This document shows positions 18,797 through 26,848 of a stretch of 64,000 bases of DNA, in pieces. Positions within the stretch are counted from its first letter, which is position 1, and each line of letters starts with the position of its first letter. The stretch lies in contig JBDKFN010000001.1 in assembly GCA_039798705.1 (NCBI GenBank), positions 42,952 to 106,951 on the forward strand, in the 5' to 3' direction. The notes beneath the pieces were generated by a model. The model was not told the origin of the DNA. It searched no databases and was given only the letters and a program-made list of their open reading frames with translations. Source of the DNA: CAIKLP01 sp039798705. Lineage in GTDB: Bacteria; Bacteroidota; Bacteroidia; Sphingobacteriales; Sphingobacteriaceae. A program made the translations under genes and the position numbers.

Positions 18797-20659
18797 ATGA
18801 ATTCATCATATGATGTTATTGTAGTTGGTGCTGGACATGCTGGTTGTGAAGCAGCAGCGGCAGCAGCCAATTTGGGATCAAGTGTTTTGCTTATTACCAT
18901 GAACATGGGTGTTATTGCACAGATGTCGTGCAACCCTGCAATGGGTGGTGTAGCAAAAGGACAAATTGTTAGAGAAATAGATGCAATGGGTGGTTATTCT
19001 GGAATCATTACAGATAAAAGTACCATTCAATTTAGAATGCTGAATAGATCTAAAGGACCAGCAATGTGGAGCCCAAGAGCACAAAATGATCGTATGCGTT
19101 TTGCAGAAGAATGGAGATTAGCATTAGAACAAACACCTAATGTAGATTTTTGGCAAGACATGGTTTCTGAATTGATAATTGAGAAGGGTAAAGTGGTAGG
19201 TGTTAAAACAGGGTTGGGAATTAGTTTCGAAGCAAAAGCAGTTGTATTAACCAATGGTACTTTTTTAAATGGAGTAATACATATCGGTGAAAAAAGATTT
19301 GGTGGTGGAAGAACAGCAGAAAAAGCAGCAACAGGTTTAACTGAACAATTACAACAATTAGGATTCGAATCTGGAAGAATGAAAACAGGTACACCTCCAA
19401 GGGTGGATGGTAGAAGTTTAAATTATGAATTAATGGAAGAACAAAAGGGGGATGAAAACCCTGGTAAGTTCTCTTATAAAGATATTGAAATACCAAAAGA
19501 ACAAAGAAGTTGCTATATCACCTATACCAACGATGAGGTTCATGAAATATTAAAAGAAGGTTTTGATAGGTCACCAATGTTTGCCGGTAGAATTAAAGGA
19601 TTGGGTCCGAGATACTGTCCATCTATTGAAGATAAAATAAATAGGTTTGCAGACAGAAATAGACATCAAATTTTTGTTGAACCGGAGGGTTGGAATACAG
19701 TAGAAATTTATGTCAATGGTTTTTCTACTTCTTTACCAGAGGACATTCAATTAAAAGCATTAAGAAAAATACAAGGATTTGAAAATGCTAAAATGTTCAG
19801 ACCTGGTTACGCAATAGAATACGATTATTTTCCACCAACCCAATTAAGCCTAAGTTTAGAAACCAAACAAATTAAAAACTTGTTTTTTGCAGGTCAGATA
19901 AATGGAACTACTGGATATGAAGAAGCGGCTTGCCAAGGTTTCATTGCAGGAATCAATGCACATAAAAATTGTAACAACCAAGAAGAGTTAATTTTAAAAA
20001 GATCAGAATCTTATATTGGTGTATTGATAGATGATTTGGTAACAAAGGGTACTGAAGAACCTTATCGTATGTTTACGTCTAGGGCTGAACACAGATTGTT
20101 ATTAAGACAAGATAATGCAGATATCAGGTTAAGCCAAATGGCTTTTAATTTAGGTTTAGCAGATCAAGAAAGAATTGATCGAGTAAATAACAAAATCAAA
20201 CAAACTGACGAACTAATTAAATACTTAAAAGAAAAAAGTATTGATCCGTCTGCGATCAATCAAATATTAGTTTCAAAAGAAACCAACGAAATTCCACATA
20301 GCGTAAAATTAATTAACCTTTTACTTAGACCTCAAATTGAAATAGCAGATTTGGCTAAAGGAGATGAACAACTCCAAAATATATTAGCAAATATGGATGC
20401 AGAATTTGTAGAACAAGCAGAAATAAAAGTTAAATACGAAAGCTATTTAGAAAAGGAAATGGAAATGGTTGCTAAAATAAAAAACTTGGAAGAGAAGTTA
20501 ATTAATCCAAATTTTGAATACGGTAACATTTCATCATTGTCAAAAGAAGCCAGGGAAAAATTATTAAAGATTAAACCAAGAACATTGGGCCAAGCTTCTA
20601 GAATTTCAGGTGTATCTCCAGCAGACATTAGTGTGCTCATGATTCATATGAATAATTAA
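18797..20659 (+). CDS. mnmG: tRNA uridine-5-carboxymethylaminomethyl modification enzyme MnmG (GidA)
   Basis: This FAD-dependent enzyme works with MnmE to build the (carboxymethyl)aminomethyl group at the wobble uridine (U34) of certain tRNAs in the cytoplasm. At 620 aa the length is normal for the family. The N-terminal dinucleotide-binding motif VVGAGHAGCEAA lies at residues 10-21. The GidA signatures MSCNPAMGGVAKG, GGGRTAEKAATGL and GQINGTTGYEEAACQG are all present. The C-terminal helical MnmE-binding region (about 450-620) is complete, ending in RISGVSPADISVLMIH. The ATG start follows the third parS-like site by 12 bp. The next gene starts 31 bp downstream. mnmG often lies near the replication origin in bacteria, which fits the parS sites here. 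Confidence 0.98.
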   Translation: MNSSYDVIVVGAGHAGCEAAAAAANLGSSVLLITMNMGVIAQMSCNPAMGGVAKGQIVREIDAMGGYSGIITDKSTIQFRMLNRSKGPAMWSPRAQNDRMRFAEEWRLALEQTPNVDFWQDMVSELIIEKGKVVGVKTGLGISFEAKAVVLTNGTFLNGVIHIGEKRFGGGRTAEKAATGLTEQLQQLGFESGRMKTGTPPRVDGRSLNYELMEEQKGDENPGKFSYKDIEIPKEQRSCYITYTNDEVHEILKEGFDRSPMFAGRIKGLGPRYCPSIEDKINRFADRNRHQIFVEPEGWNTVEIYVNGFSTSLPEDIQLKALRKIQGFENAKMFRPGYAIEYDYFPPTQLSLSLETKQIKNLFFAGQINGTTGYEEAACQGFIAGINAHKNCNNQEELILKRSESYIGVLIDDLVTKGTEEPYRMFTSRAEHRLLLRQDNADIRLSQMAFNLGLADQERIDRVNNKIKQTDELIKYLKEKSIDPSAINQILVSKETNEIPHSVKLINLLLRPQIEIADLAKGDEQLQNILANMDAEFVEQAEIKVKYESYLEKEMEMVAKIKNLEEKLINPNFEYGNISSLSKEAREKLLKIKPRTLGQASRISGVSPADISVLMIHMNN

Positions 20660-20690
20660 TATAATATACTGATATTCAAGTAAATATAAA

Positions 20691-22232
20691 TTGAATAAAC
20701 TAAAAACCTTATTATTTGGACTTATTGTAATTCATTCTTCTTGTGCCAATATGGTTGGATTAACTGGAGGTGAGAAGGATACGGCTGCTCCGGTTTTGAT
20801 TAAAGCCAAACCGGCAAATATGGAAACCAATTTTAAAAGTAAAAACATAGAATTGGTCTTTGATGAATACTTACAATTAAAAAATCCCGACGAACAAATT
20901 ATTATTGGACCAAGCGCAGGTCTGAAATTAAAGACCAAATTGAATGGTAAGAAAATAGCACTAACTATTGATGGAGAATTAAAACCCAACACTACTTATT
21001 CCATAAATTTTGGTGAATCAATAGCAGATTTTACAGAATCCAACGTACTAAAAGATTTTTCTTATGTGTTTTCAACAGGCTCAAAGCTAGATTCTATAAG
21101 CATTAGAGGTCAAATTAAAGATGCATTTAAAAATGAATTTTTAAAAGATGTAATCGTAGGTTTATATGTTAATACATTAAACGATAGTAATATCTATTTG
21201 AATAAACCTGATTATTATGCAAGAACAAATGCACAAGGATACTATCAAATTAAAAATATCAAAGAAGGAAACTATCAAGTTAGTGCGTTATTAGAAAGCA
21301 ATAACAATAAAAAATACGATGCTGATGATGAAATGATTGGATTCTCACACAACATACTAGCATTAAAAAATGATACGGCATTGGCTGTAATACCTATATT
21401 TAAAGGAATACCTAGCAAAGTAAAAATCAAAGACAGTAGTTATACAAATAAAAAAATAGCCTTAATATTTAATCAAAAAGTAAATAGAATTAAATATCAA
21501 TTGATTCCAAATAATCAAGTGGATTTAGTAGATAAATTAAATACCGATAGTTTAGAAATCTATTTAAAGGATAAAAGTGATAGTATTAAATTAATTATTA
21601 ATGCAGAAAACTATCAGGATACAATTAGTTTTAAAAATGAAAAAAACAAAAGAAAAACATTATTAGGATTAGAGATAACCAACCAAAAGTCAATAAGTAT
21701 AAGCCATTCAGAACCACTAACTATTTTAAACAAAGATTCTATTTACTTAAAAACAGATAGTATAAAATACATTCCAACAACAATTAAGTTAAGTAATACT
21801 AGAAAAAACATCTCTATTGATTATGATTATTTAAGCGGAAAAAAATATACCTTAATAATAGGTGATAGTGTATTGAAAGATTTCAATAATGAATACAACA
21901 AAAAAATTCAATATAATTTAAAGTTATATAATGAAGAAAACTTAGGAAATATAGTAATTACAGCTAAACAAAGCGATCACAATTATATATATGAATTAAT
22001 TGGTAACGATAAAGTTGTTGCAAGAATAATATCCAAAGAAGAAAAAATAAACTTTAGGAATTTAAATCCAGGTGATTATAAATTAAGAATCATACATGAT
22101 GATAACAATAATAATTATTGGGATAGTGGTGATTATATAAATAAAAAACAAGCTGAACTAGTTGATTATTTTCCAGGAAATATAAAGGTTAGGGCTAACT
22201 GGGATTTAGAATTAACTATTAAAACCAAGTAG
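20691..22232 (+). CDS. Putative lipoprotein with N-terminal Ig-like (SbsA-type) domain
   Basis: 513 aa, starting at TTG; the next ATG lies beyond the signal sequence. Residues 1-17 are hydrophobic and precede Cys18 (HSSC), a weak lipobox. The sequence after it, GLTGGEKDTAAPVL, is typical of Bacteroidota Ig-like-domain lipoproteins. Residues about 30-130 resemble a bacterial Ig-like domain (KNIELVFDEYLQL, LKPNTTYSINFG, YVFSTG). Residues about 135-215 look like a carboxypeptidase-regulatory-like beta-sandwich (NAQGYYQIKNIKEGNYQV, DADDEMIGF). The remainder is beta-rich and Lys/Asn-rich without a known family. The gene is probably cotranscribed with mnmG and its end overlaps the convergent gene at 22219 by 14 bp. 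Likely membrane-anchored on the cell envelope; function unknown. Confidence 0.8.
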   Translation: MNKLKTLLFGLIVIHSSCANMVGLTGGEKDTAAPVLIKAKPANMETNFKSKNIELVFDEYLQLKNPDEQIIIGPSAGLKLKTKLNGKKIALTIDGELKPNTTYSINFGESIADFTESNVLKDFSYVFSTGSKLDSISIRGQIKDAFKNEFLKDVIVGLYVNTLNDSNIYLNKPDYYARTNAQGYYQIKNIKEGNYQVSALLESNNNKKYDADDEMIGFSHNILALKNDTALAVIPIFKGIPSKVKIKDSSYTNKKIALIFNQKVNRIKYQLIPNNQVDLVDKLNTDSLEIYLKDKSDSIKLIINAENYQDTISFKNEKNKRKTLLGLEITNQKSISISHSEPLTILNKDSIYLKTDSIKYIPTTIKLSNTRKNISIDYDYLSGKKYTLIIGDSVLKDFNNEYNKKIQYNLKLYNEENLGNIVITAKQSDHNYIYELIGNDKVVARIISKEEKINFRNLNPGDYKLRIIHDDNNNNYWDSGDYINKKQAELVDYFPGNIKVRANWDLELTIKTK

Positions 22233-22725
22233 TATATAACTGATAATTAAGAGGTAACTGATCTAATAAAGCTCTTTGTTCTGCTGAAATAGGTTTAATT
22301 TTTTTTGCAGGTGTACCAGCATAAATATATCCACTTTCGCAAATCGTATTTTCTAATACCAATGCACCAGCAGCAATAATACAATAAGGTTCCACAACTG
22401 CATGATCCATTACCAAAGCTCTCATACCAATTAATACATGGTCATGGATGGTGCATCCATGAATAATTGCTAAATGACCAATAGACACATCATTGCCAAT
22501 TTGAGTACTTGCTTTTTGATAAGTACAATGAATCATGGCTGCATCTTGAATATTGGTTCGTTCACCAATAGTAATCGTATTTACATCGCCTCTGATGATA
22601 GCGTTAAACCAAACACTACTTCCTGCACCAATAGTAACTTGACCAACAATAGTTGCATTTTCTGCAATAAAAACAGTGGAATCAATAATAGGTGAAACAC
22701 CATTAACAGCTTTAATAAGAGGCAT
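22219..22725 (-). CDS. Gamma-carbonic-anhydrase family hexapeptide-repeat protein
   Basis: 168 aa, the usual length for the YrdA/PaaY/CaiE group. It folds as a left-handed beta-helix built from hexapeptide repeats (for example ENATIVGQVTIGAGSSVWF and GNDVSIG). The three zinc-ligand histidines of the gamma-carbonic anhydrase fold are visible as His66, His84 and His89, with the last pair correctly five apart, and an Arg-Gly-Asp (45-47) is in the usual place. Whether it hydrates CO2 or has another role is not clear from sequence. It starts 2 bp after nadA stops, so the two are one operon on the minus strand, but no functional link to NAD synthesis is obvious. Confidence 0.9.
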   Translation of the reverse strand: MPLIKAVNGVSPIIDSTVFIAENATIVGQVTIGAGSSVWFNAIIRGDVNTITIGERTNIQDAAMIHCTYQKASTQIGNDVSIGHLAIIHGCTIHDHVLIGMRALVMDHAVVEPYCIIAAGALVLENTICESGYIYAGTPAKKIKPISAEQRALLDQLPLNYQLYTTWF

Positions 22726-22727
22726 AT

Positions 22728-23741
22728 TTATAATCCTAATTCTTTAGATAATCTTAACATTTCTGAAATTGGATGTTTTGCTTTTTGAATTAATTCATCA
22801 GGTAAAATTATTTCAGGTAATTCGTATTTCATGCAATTGTATATTTTTTCCAAAGTATTCAATTTCATATGTGGGCAATCATTACAAGCACAATTGGCAT
22901 TAGGTGGTGCGGGTATAAATGTTTTATTAGGACTACTCAAATGCATTTGGTGTAATATGCCCGATTCAGTAGCTACAATAAAAGATTGATTATTTGATTT
23001 AATACTGTAATTTAATAATGCAGTAGTAGATCCAATAAAATCTGCAACATTTAAAATACTTTCTTCACATTCGGGATGAGCTAAAATTAAAGCTTCAGGA
23101 TTTCTTAATTTTAATTTGGTAATCTTTTCTAAAGAAAAAATTTCATGTACCATACAAGCACCATTCCATAATAACATATTTCTGCCTGTAATTTTATTTA
23201 CATAAGCTCCTAAATTTTTATCTGGTGCAAATATTATTTTTTGATCTTTAGGTAATGAATTAACAATTTGTACAGCATTTGAAGAGGTACAAACAATATC
23301 AGTTAAAGCTTTAATTTCTGCTGAACAATTGACATATGAAATAACTATATGTTCTGGATATTTATTTTTAAATAATTGAAAATCATTAGGTTGACATGAA
23401 TCAGCTAAGGAACATCCGGCTTTTAAATCTGGTAATAAAACTTTCTTCTTTGGTGATAAAATTTTAGCAGTTTCTGCCATGAAATGTACACCCGCAAAAA
23501 CAATAATATCCGCATTGGTATTTGCAGCTTCTTGAGATAAACCTAAACTATCACCAATATAATCTGCGATATCTTGAATATCTGCATCTTGATAATAATG
23601 TGCTAGAATTACTGCATTTTTTTCCTTTTTTAATATATTAATTTCATCAAACAAATTGAGTGTTGGATCAATGGTTAAATCTAAATAACCTTTGTTCGTT
23701 AAAGTATTTGAAATTTGTATTTCTGAAATTGAAAATTGCAT
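22728..23741 (-). CDS. nadA: Quinolinate synthase A
   Basis: NadA condenses iminoaspartate (from NadB) with dihydroxyacetone phosphate to form quinolinate, the pyridine precursor of NAD. The 337-aa protein shows HYYQDADIQDIADYIGDSL and the [4Fe-4S] cysteines in YVNCSAEIKA, WNGACMVHE and the C-terminal NANCACNDCPHM. I place the start at the ATG at 23741; a TTG two codons upstream is possible but less likely. The gene is divergent from nadB across the candidate origin spacer, so the two steps of the pathway flank that region. Confidence 0.97.
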   Translation of the reverse strand: MQFSISEIQISNTLTNKGYLDLTIDPTLNLFDEINILKKEKNAVILAHYYQDADIQDIADYIGDSLGLSQEAANTNADIIVFAGVHFMAETAKILSPKKKVLLPDLKAGCSLADSCQPNDFQLFKNKYPEHIVISYVNCSAEIKALTDIVCTSSNAVQIVNSLPKDQKIIFAPDKNLGAYVNKITGRNMLLWNGACMVHEIFSLEKITKLKLRNPEALILAHPECEESILNVADFIGSTTALLNYSIKSNNQSFIVATESGILHQMHLSSPNKTFIPAPPNANCACNDCPHMKLNTLEKIYNCMKYELPEIILPDELIQKAKHPISEMLRLSKELGL

Positions 23742-23887
23742 ATTCAAAATTGTAAATTATTAACGGTATAATAAAATATCATTTTTCTTTTTAAAAAGAA
23801 ATTGATGGTGATGATTAAGCCGTTGATAAGCCTAATAACTACAGCTAATAATTAGATTTTAATAGTTATTCACCATTAATACACAAG

Positions 23888-23896
23888 TTATACACA
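23888..23896 (+). promoter_or_regulatory. DnaA box
   Basis: TTATACACA is an exact match to TTATnCACA, in the nadA/nadB spacer beside an A/T-only segment. Confidence 0.6.
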
Positions 23897-23982
23897 GTAA
23901 AACAACCTAATATCTTATATATCAATATAATAACAAGATGTTAAGTACTTGTGAATTGTTGTTCAGTTAATAAGACATTTGT

Positions 23983-23990
23983 TAAATTTG
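23983..23990 (+). promoter_or_regulatory. Possible -7 promoter element for nadB
   Basis: TAAATTTG matches TAnnTTTG about 150 bp before the nadB start. It overlaps the DnaA-box cluster, so DnaA occupancy could affect nadB transcription. The long leader makes this assignment tentative. Confidence 0.3.
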
Positions 23991-23999
23991 TGAACAATT

Positions 24000-24008
24000 T
24001 GTGAATAA
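24000..24008 (-). promoter_or_regulatory. DnaA box
   Basis: The plus strand reads TGTGAATAA, so the minus strand is TTATTCACA, an exact match to TTATnCACA. A near match lies 11 bp to its left in the same orientation, giving one-turn helical phasing. Confidence 0.6.
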
Positions 24009-24136
24009 GCTTTCGAATTTTGAGGAGAAGTATGGTATAACTTTCCATGTTTACTTAAAAAAAATAGTTACGCTATAGTTATGCTCATTTTGTTAACAGT
24101 AAAGTGGCGCTTATGAACATTACTTCAACACATAAA

Positions 24137-25723
24137 ATGAAGAAAACAGATTTTTTAGTTGTCGGATCGGGAATTGCAGGTTTAAGCTTTGCTTTGAAAG
24201 CTGCAGCCTTTGGAAAAGTTTGCATTATTACCAAAGCAAACGAAGAAGAGTCGAATACGAAATACGCACAAGGTGGTGTAGCTGTTGTAATAGATAAATC
24301 GGACAGTTATGAAAACCATATTTCTGATACACTGATAGCGGGCGATGGTTTATGCAATCGCGCTATAGTGGAAATGGTTGTAAAACAAGGGCCTGCACGC
24401 ATTCAAGAAATTATTGACTATGGTATTCAATTTGATAGAAATCCAGTTGGTGAATATCATTTAGCCAAAGAGGGTGGACATTCTGCACATCGAGTTTTGC
24501 ATTTCAAAGACATTACTGGTTTAGAAATTGAGAAGGTTTTATTAAAGCAAATTCATGAACATCCAAACATTGAAATCTATAGCCATTACTTTGCATTAGA
24601 ATTAATTACCGAACACCACTTAGGTAAAACAGTAGATAAAAATTCTCAAAAAACTTGTTTGGGTGTATATGTATTAAATACGCTGAACAATAAAATAGAA
24701 ACCATTAGTGCAAAGGTTACCCTAATGGCCAGTGGTGGCGCAGGACACGCTTATAGTACTACCACCAACCCAACCATTGCAACTGGCGACGGTTTGAGTA
24801 TGGTTTACCGTGCCAAGGGTAAGGTGAGCAATATGGAATTTATTCAATTTCACCCAACCGCTTTATATGAACCTGGCGTTTACCCAAGTTTTTTAATATC
24901 AGAAGCTTTAAGGGGACATGGTGGAATTTTAAAAAATAAGAAAGGCGAAGCTTTTGTAAACGCAGTAGATCCAAGGGGTTCCTTGGCACCAAGAGACATT
25001 GTAGCAAGAGCCATTGATGCAGAAATGAAAAAGTCGGGAGCGGATTGCGTGTTTTTAGATATGCGACATATTGGTAAAACAGAATTAATGCATGAGTTCC
25101 CAAATATTTATGCTAAGTGCTTAAGCATTGGTATTGATATGAGCAAAGATTTAATTCCTGTAGTTCCTGCTGCACATTATATGTGTGGTGGAATTATGGT
25201 TGATGAAAACAGTAGATCAAGTATTCAAAATTTATATGCCTGTGGAGAGTGCGCATCCACTGGCTTACACGGCGCAAACCGTTTGGCATCGAATTCTTTA
25301 TTAGAAGCTTTGGTGTTTGCACACCGTGCTTTTGAAATAGCAATAAAAGAAATTGAAAGGATTCAAAATTGTGAAACCATTCCAGATTGGAACGATCAAG
25401 GCACCTCACAATCTAACGAAGATATTTTAGTAACGCATAACTTAAGAGAAGTGCAAAGAATTATGAGCGATTACGTAGGAATTGTGCGCTCCGATTTTAG
25501 ATTGGAAAGAGCAGAACGACGTTTGAAATTAATTTACGACGAAACAGAAAGTTTTTATAAAAAAACAAAAGTTTCTGTACCCTTGTGCGAGTTAAGAAAC
25601 TTGATACAAGTGGCCTATATTATCATAAAATCAGCTACTTTGCGAAAGGAAAGCCGCGGTTTGCATTATACCACAGACTACCCCTTTAAAAACGATCAAC
25701 TAATACAAGTCACTATTTTTTAA
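24137..25723 (+). CDS. nadB: L-aspartate oxidase
   Basis: NadB oxidises L-aspartate to iminoaspartate with FAD, the first step of de novo NAD synthesis; NadA across the spacer takes the product. From the ATG at 24137 the protein is 528 aa and begins directly with the FAD-binding strand (FLVVGSGIAGLSFALK). ATG 24113 and GTG 24104 are in-frame alternatives that add 8 or 11 residues; I prefer 24137 because family members start close to the Rossmann motif. Other signatures are KYAQGGVAVV, EGGHSAHRVLH, MEFIQFHPTALY, LRGHGGIL, GGIMVDENSRS and the C-terminal GLHGANRLASNSLLE. thiL follows 8 bp after the stop. Confidence 0.97.
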   Translation: MKKTDFLVVGSGIAGLSFALKAAAFGKVCIITKANEEESNTKYAQGGVAVVIDKSDSYENHISDTLIAGDGLCNRAIVEMVVKQGPARIQEIIDYGIQFDRNPVGEYHLAKEGGHSAHRVLHFKDITGLEIEKVLLKQIHEHPNIEIYSHYFALELITEHHLGKTVDKNSQKTCLGVYVLNTLNNKIETISAKVTLMASGGAGHAYSTTTNPTIATGDGLSMVYRAKGKVSNMEFIQFHPTALYEPGVYPSFLISEALRGHGGILKNKKGEAFVNAVDPRGSLAPRDIVARAIDAEMKKSGADCVFLDMRHIGKTELMHEFPNIYAKCLSIGIDMSKDLIPVVPAAHYMCGGIMVDENSRSSIQNLYACGECASTGLHGANRLASNSLLEALVFAHRAFEIAIKEIERIQNCETIPDWNDQGTSQSNEDILVTHNLREVQRIMSDYVGIVRSDFRLERAERRLKLIYDETESFYKKTKVSVPLCELRNLIQVAYIIIKSATLRKESRGLHYTTDYPFKNDQLIQVTIF

Positions 25724-25731
25724 TTATAATT

Positions 25732-26778
25732 ATGTTTGAAAACACAGGCCGTACAGAAATTTCCGCTTTAGGCGAATTCGGATTAATAGCACATTTAACA
25801 AAAAACATATCTTTAACAAACGCTACAACCCTTAAAGGCGTTGGTGATGACGCTGCTATAATAAACCACGAAGGAAATCAAACCGTATTGAGCACCGACT
25901 TATTATTAGAAGGCGTTCATTTTGATTTAGCTTACGTACCATTGAAACACTTGGGCTATAAATCGATTATGGTTAACCTTAGCGACATTTATGCCATGAA
26001 CGCAAAGCCAACACAGGTGCTGGTTTCCATGGGTTTTTCAAGTAGGTTTTCATTAGAAGCTGTAGAAGAAATTTACGCAGGTATGTTGTTGGCTTGTAAT
26101 AAATATGGAGTGGATTTAGTAGGTGGCGATACCTCTTCTTCTCAACAAGGATTGGTAATTAGCGTTACAGCAGTTGGTATGTTAGCAGCACCAGCTACAG
26201 CAGTTAAAAGAGACACCGCAAAAATTAACGATCTAATTTGTGTGTCAGGCGACTTGGGTTCTGCTTATATGGGCTTACAAATACTAGAAAGAGAAAAACA
26301 AGTGTTCCTTGCTAACCCTAATATGCAGCCGGAGTTAGCGGGTTTCGATTACATAATAGAAAGACAATTAAAGCCAGAAGCAAGAAAAGACATTGTAGAA
26401 TTATTCGAGGAATTAGCATTAATTCCAACGGCAATGATAGATGTTTCTGATGGTTTAGCATCAGAGCTAATTCACCTGAGTAAAGCATCTGGATTAGGTT
26501 GTACTATATATGAAGAAAAAATTCCGATCGACCCAGTTACTGTAAACGCAGCAAGAGAGTTTGCTTTAGACCCAACCATGTGTGCGTTAAACGGCGGTGA
26601 AGATTATGAATTATTGTTTACGGTTAGCCAAAATGATTTCGAAAAAATCAAAGGACAAATCGCTTTTTCAATTATTGGTCACATGACTGATGAGGCTTCT
26701 GGTACCATTATGGTGAGTAAAAACGAAAAGGTTTATCCGCTCAAGGCTCAGGGCTGGAATGCGTTTGCGGGCAATTAA
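25732..26778 (+). CDS. thiL: Thiamine-monophosphate kinase
   Basis: ThiL phosphorylates thiamine monophosphate to the active cofactor thiamine diphosphate with ATP. It is 348 aa, a normal length, and belongs to the AIR-synthase/PurM fold. The Mg-ATP binding aspartates appear in KGVGDDAAII, VLSTDLLLEGVHFD and DLVGGDTSSS. Substrate-binding motifs MIDVSDGLASEL and ALNGGEDYELLF are also present. The start is 8 bp after nadB, so the two cofactor genes are probably cotranscribed. Confidence 0.96.
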   Translation: MFENTGRTEISALGEFGLIAHLTKNISLTNATTLKGVGDDAAIINHEGNQTVLSTDLLLEGVHFDLAYVPLKHLGYKSIMVNLSDIYAMNAKPTQVLVSMGFSSRFSLEAVEEIYAGMLLACNKYGVDLVGGDTSSSQQGLVISVTAVGMLAAPATAVKRDTAKINDLICVSGDLGSAYMGLQILEREKQVFLANPNMQPELAGFDYIIERQLKPEARKDIVELFEELALIPTAMIDVSDGLASELIHLSKASGLGCTIYEEKIPIDPVTVNAAREFALDPTMCALNGGEDYELLFTVSQNDFEKIKGQIAFSIIGHMTDEASGTIMVSKNEKVYPLKAQGWNAFAGN

Positions 26779-26848
26779 TAACCCTTTTCTTGATAAATTA
26801 AATCACAATCATAAAAATTTACTAAATTGGAAATCATAAAAAAAATCT

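Larger units (their letters stand above)
23742..24136. other. oriC: nadA/nadB spacer: candidate replication origin (oriC)
   Basis: This is an AT-rich non-coding spacer with a cluster of DnaA-box-like 9-mers within about 145 bp. TTATACACA at 23888 (plus) and TTATTCACA at 24000-24008 (minus) match TTATnCACA exactly. TTATTCACC at 23866 (plus) and TTGTTCACA at 23989-23997 (minus) match at 8 of 9. The weaker CAATTCACA lies at 23950-23958 (minus). Plus-strand boxes lie left and minus-strand boxes right, around an almost pure A/T stretch (23906-23942) that could be the unwinding element. Three parS-like sites are 5 kb away. No dnaA gene is in the window, so this is a candidate only. Confidence 0.55.
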
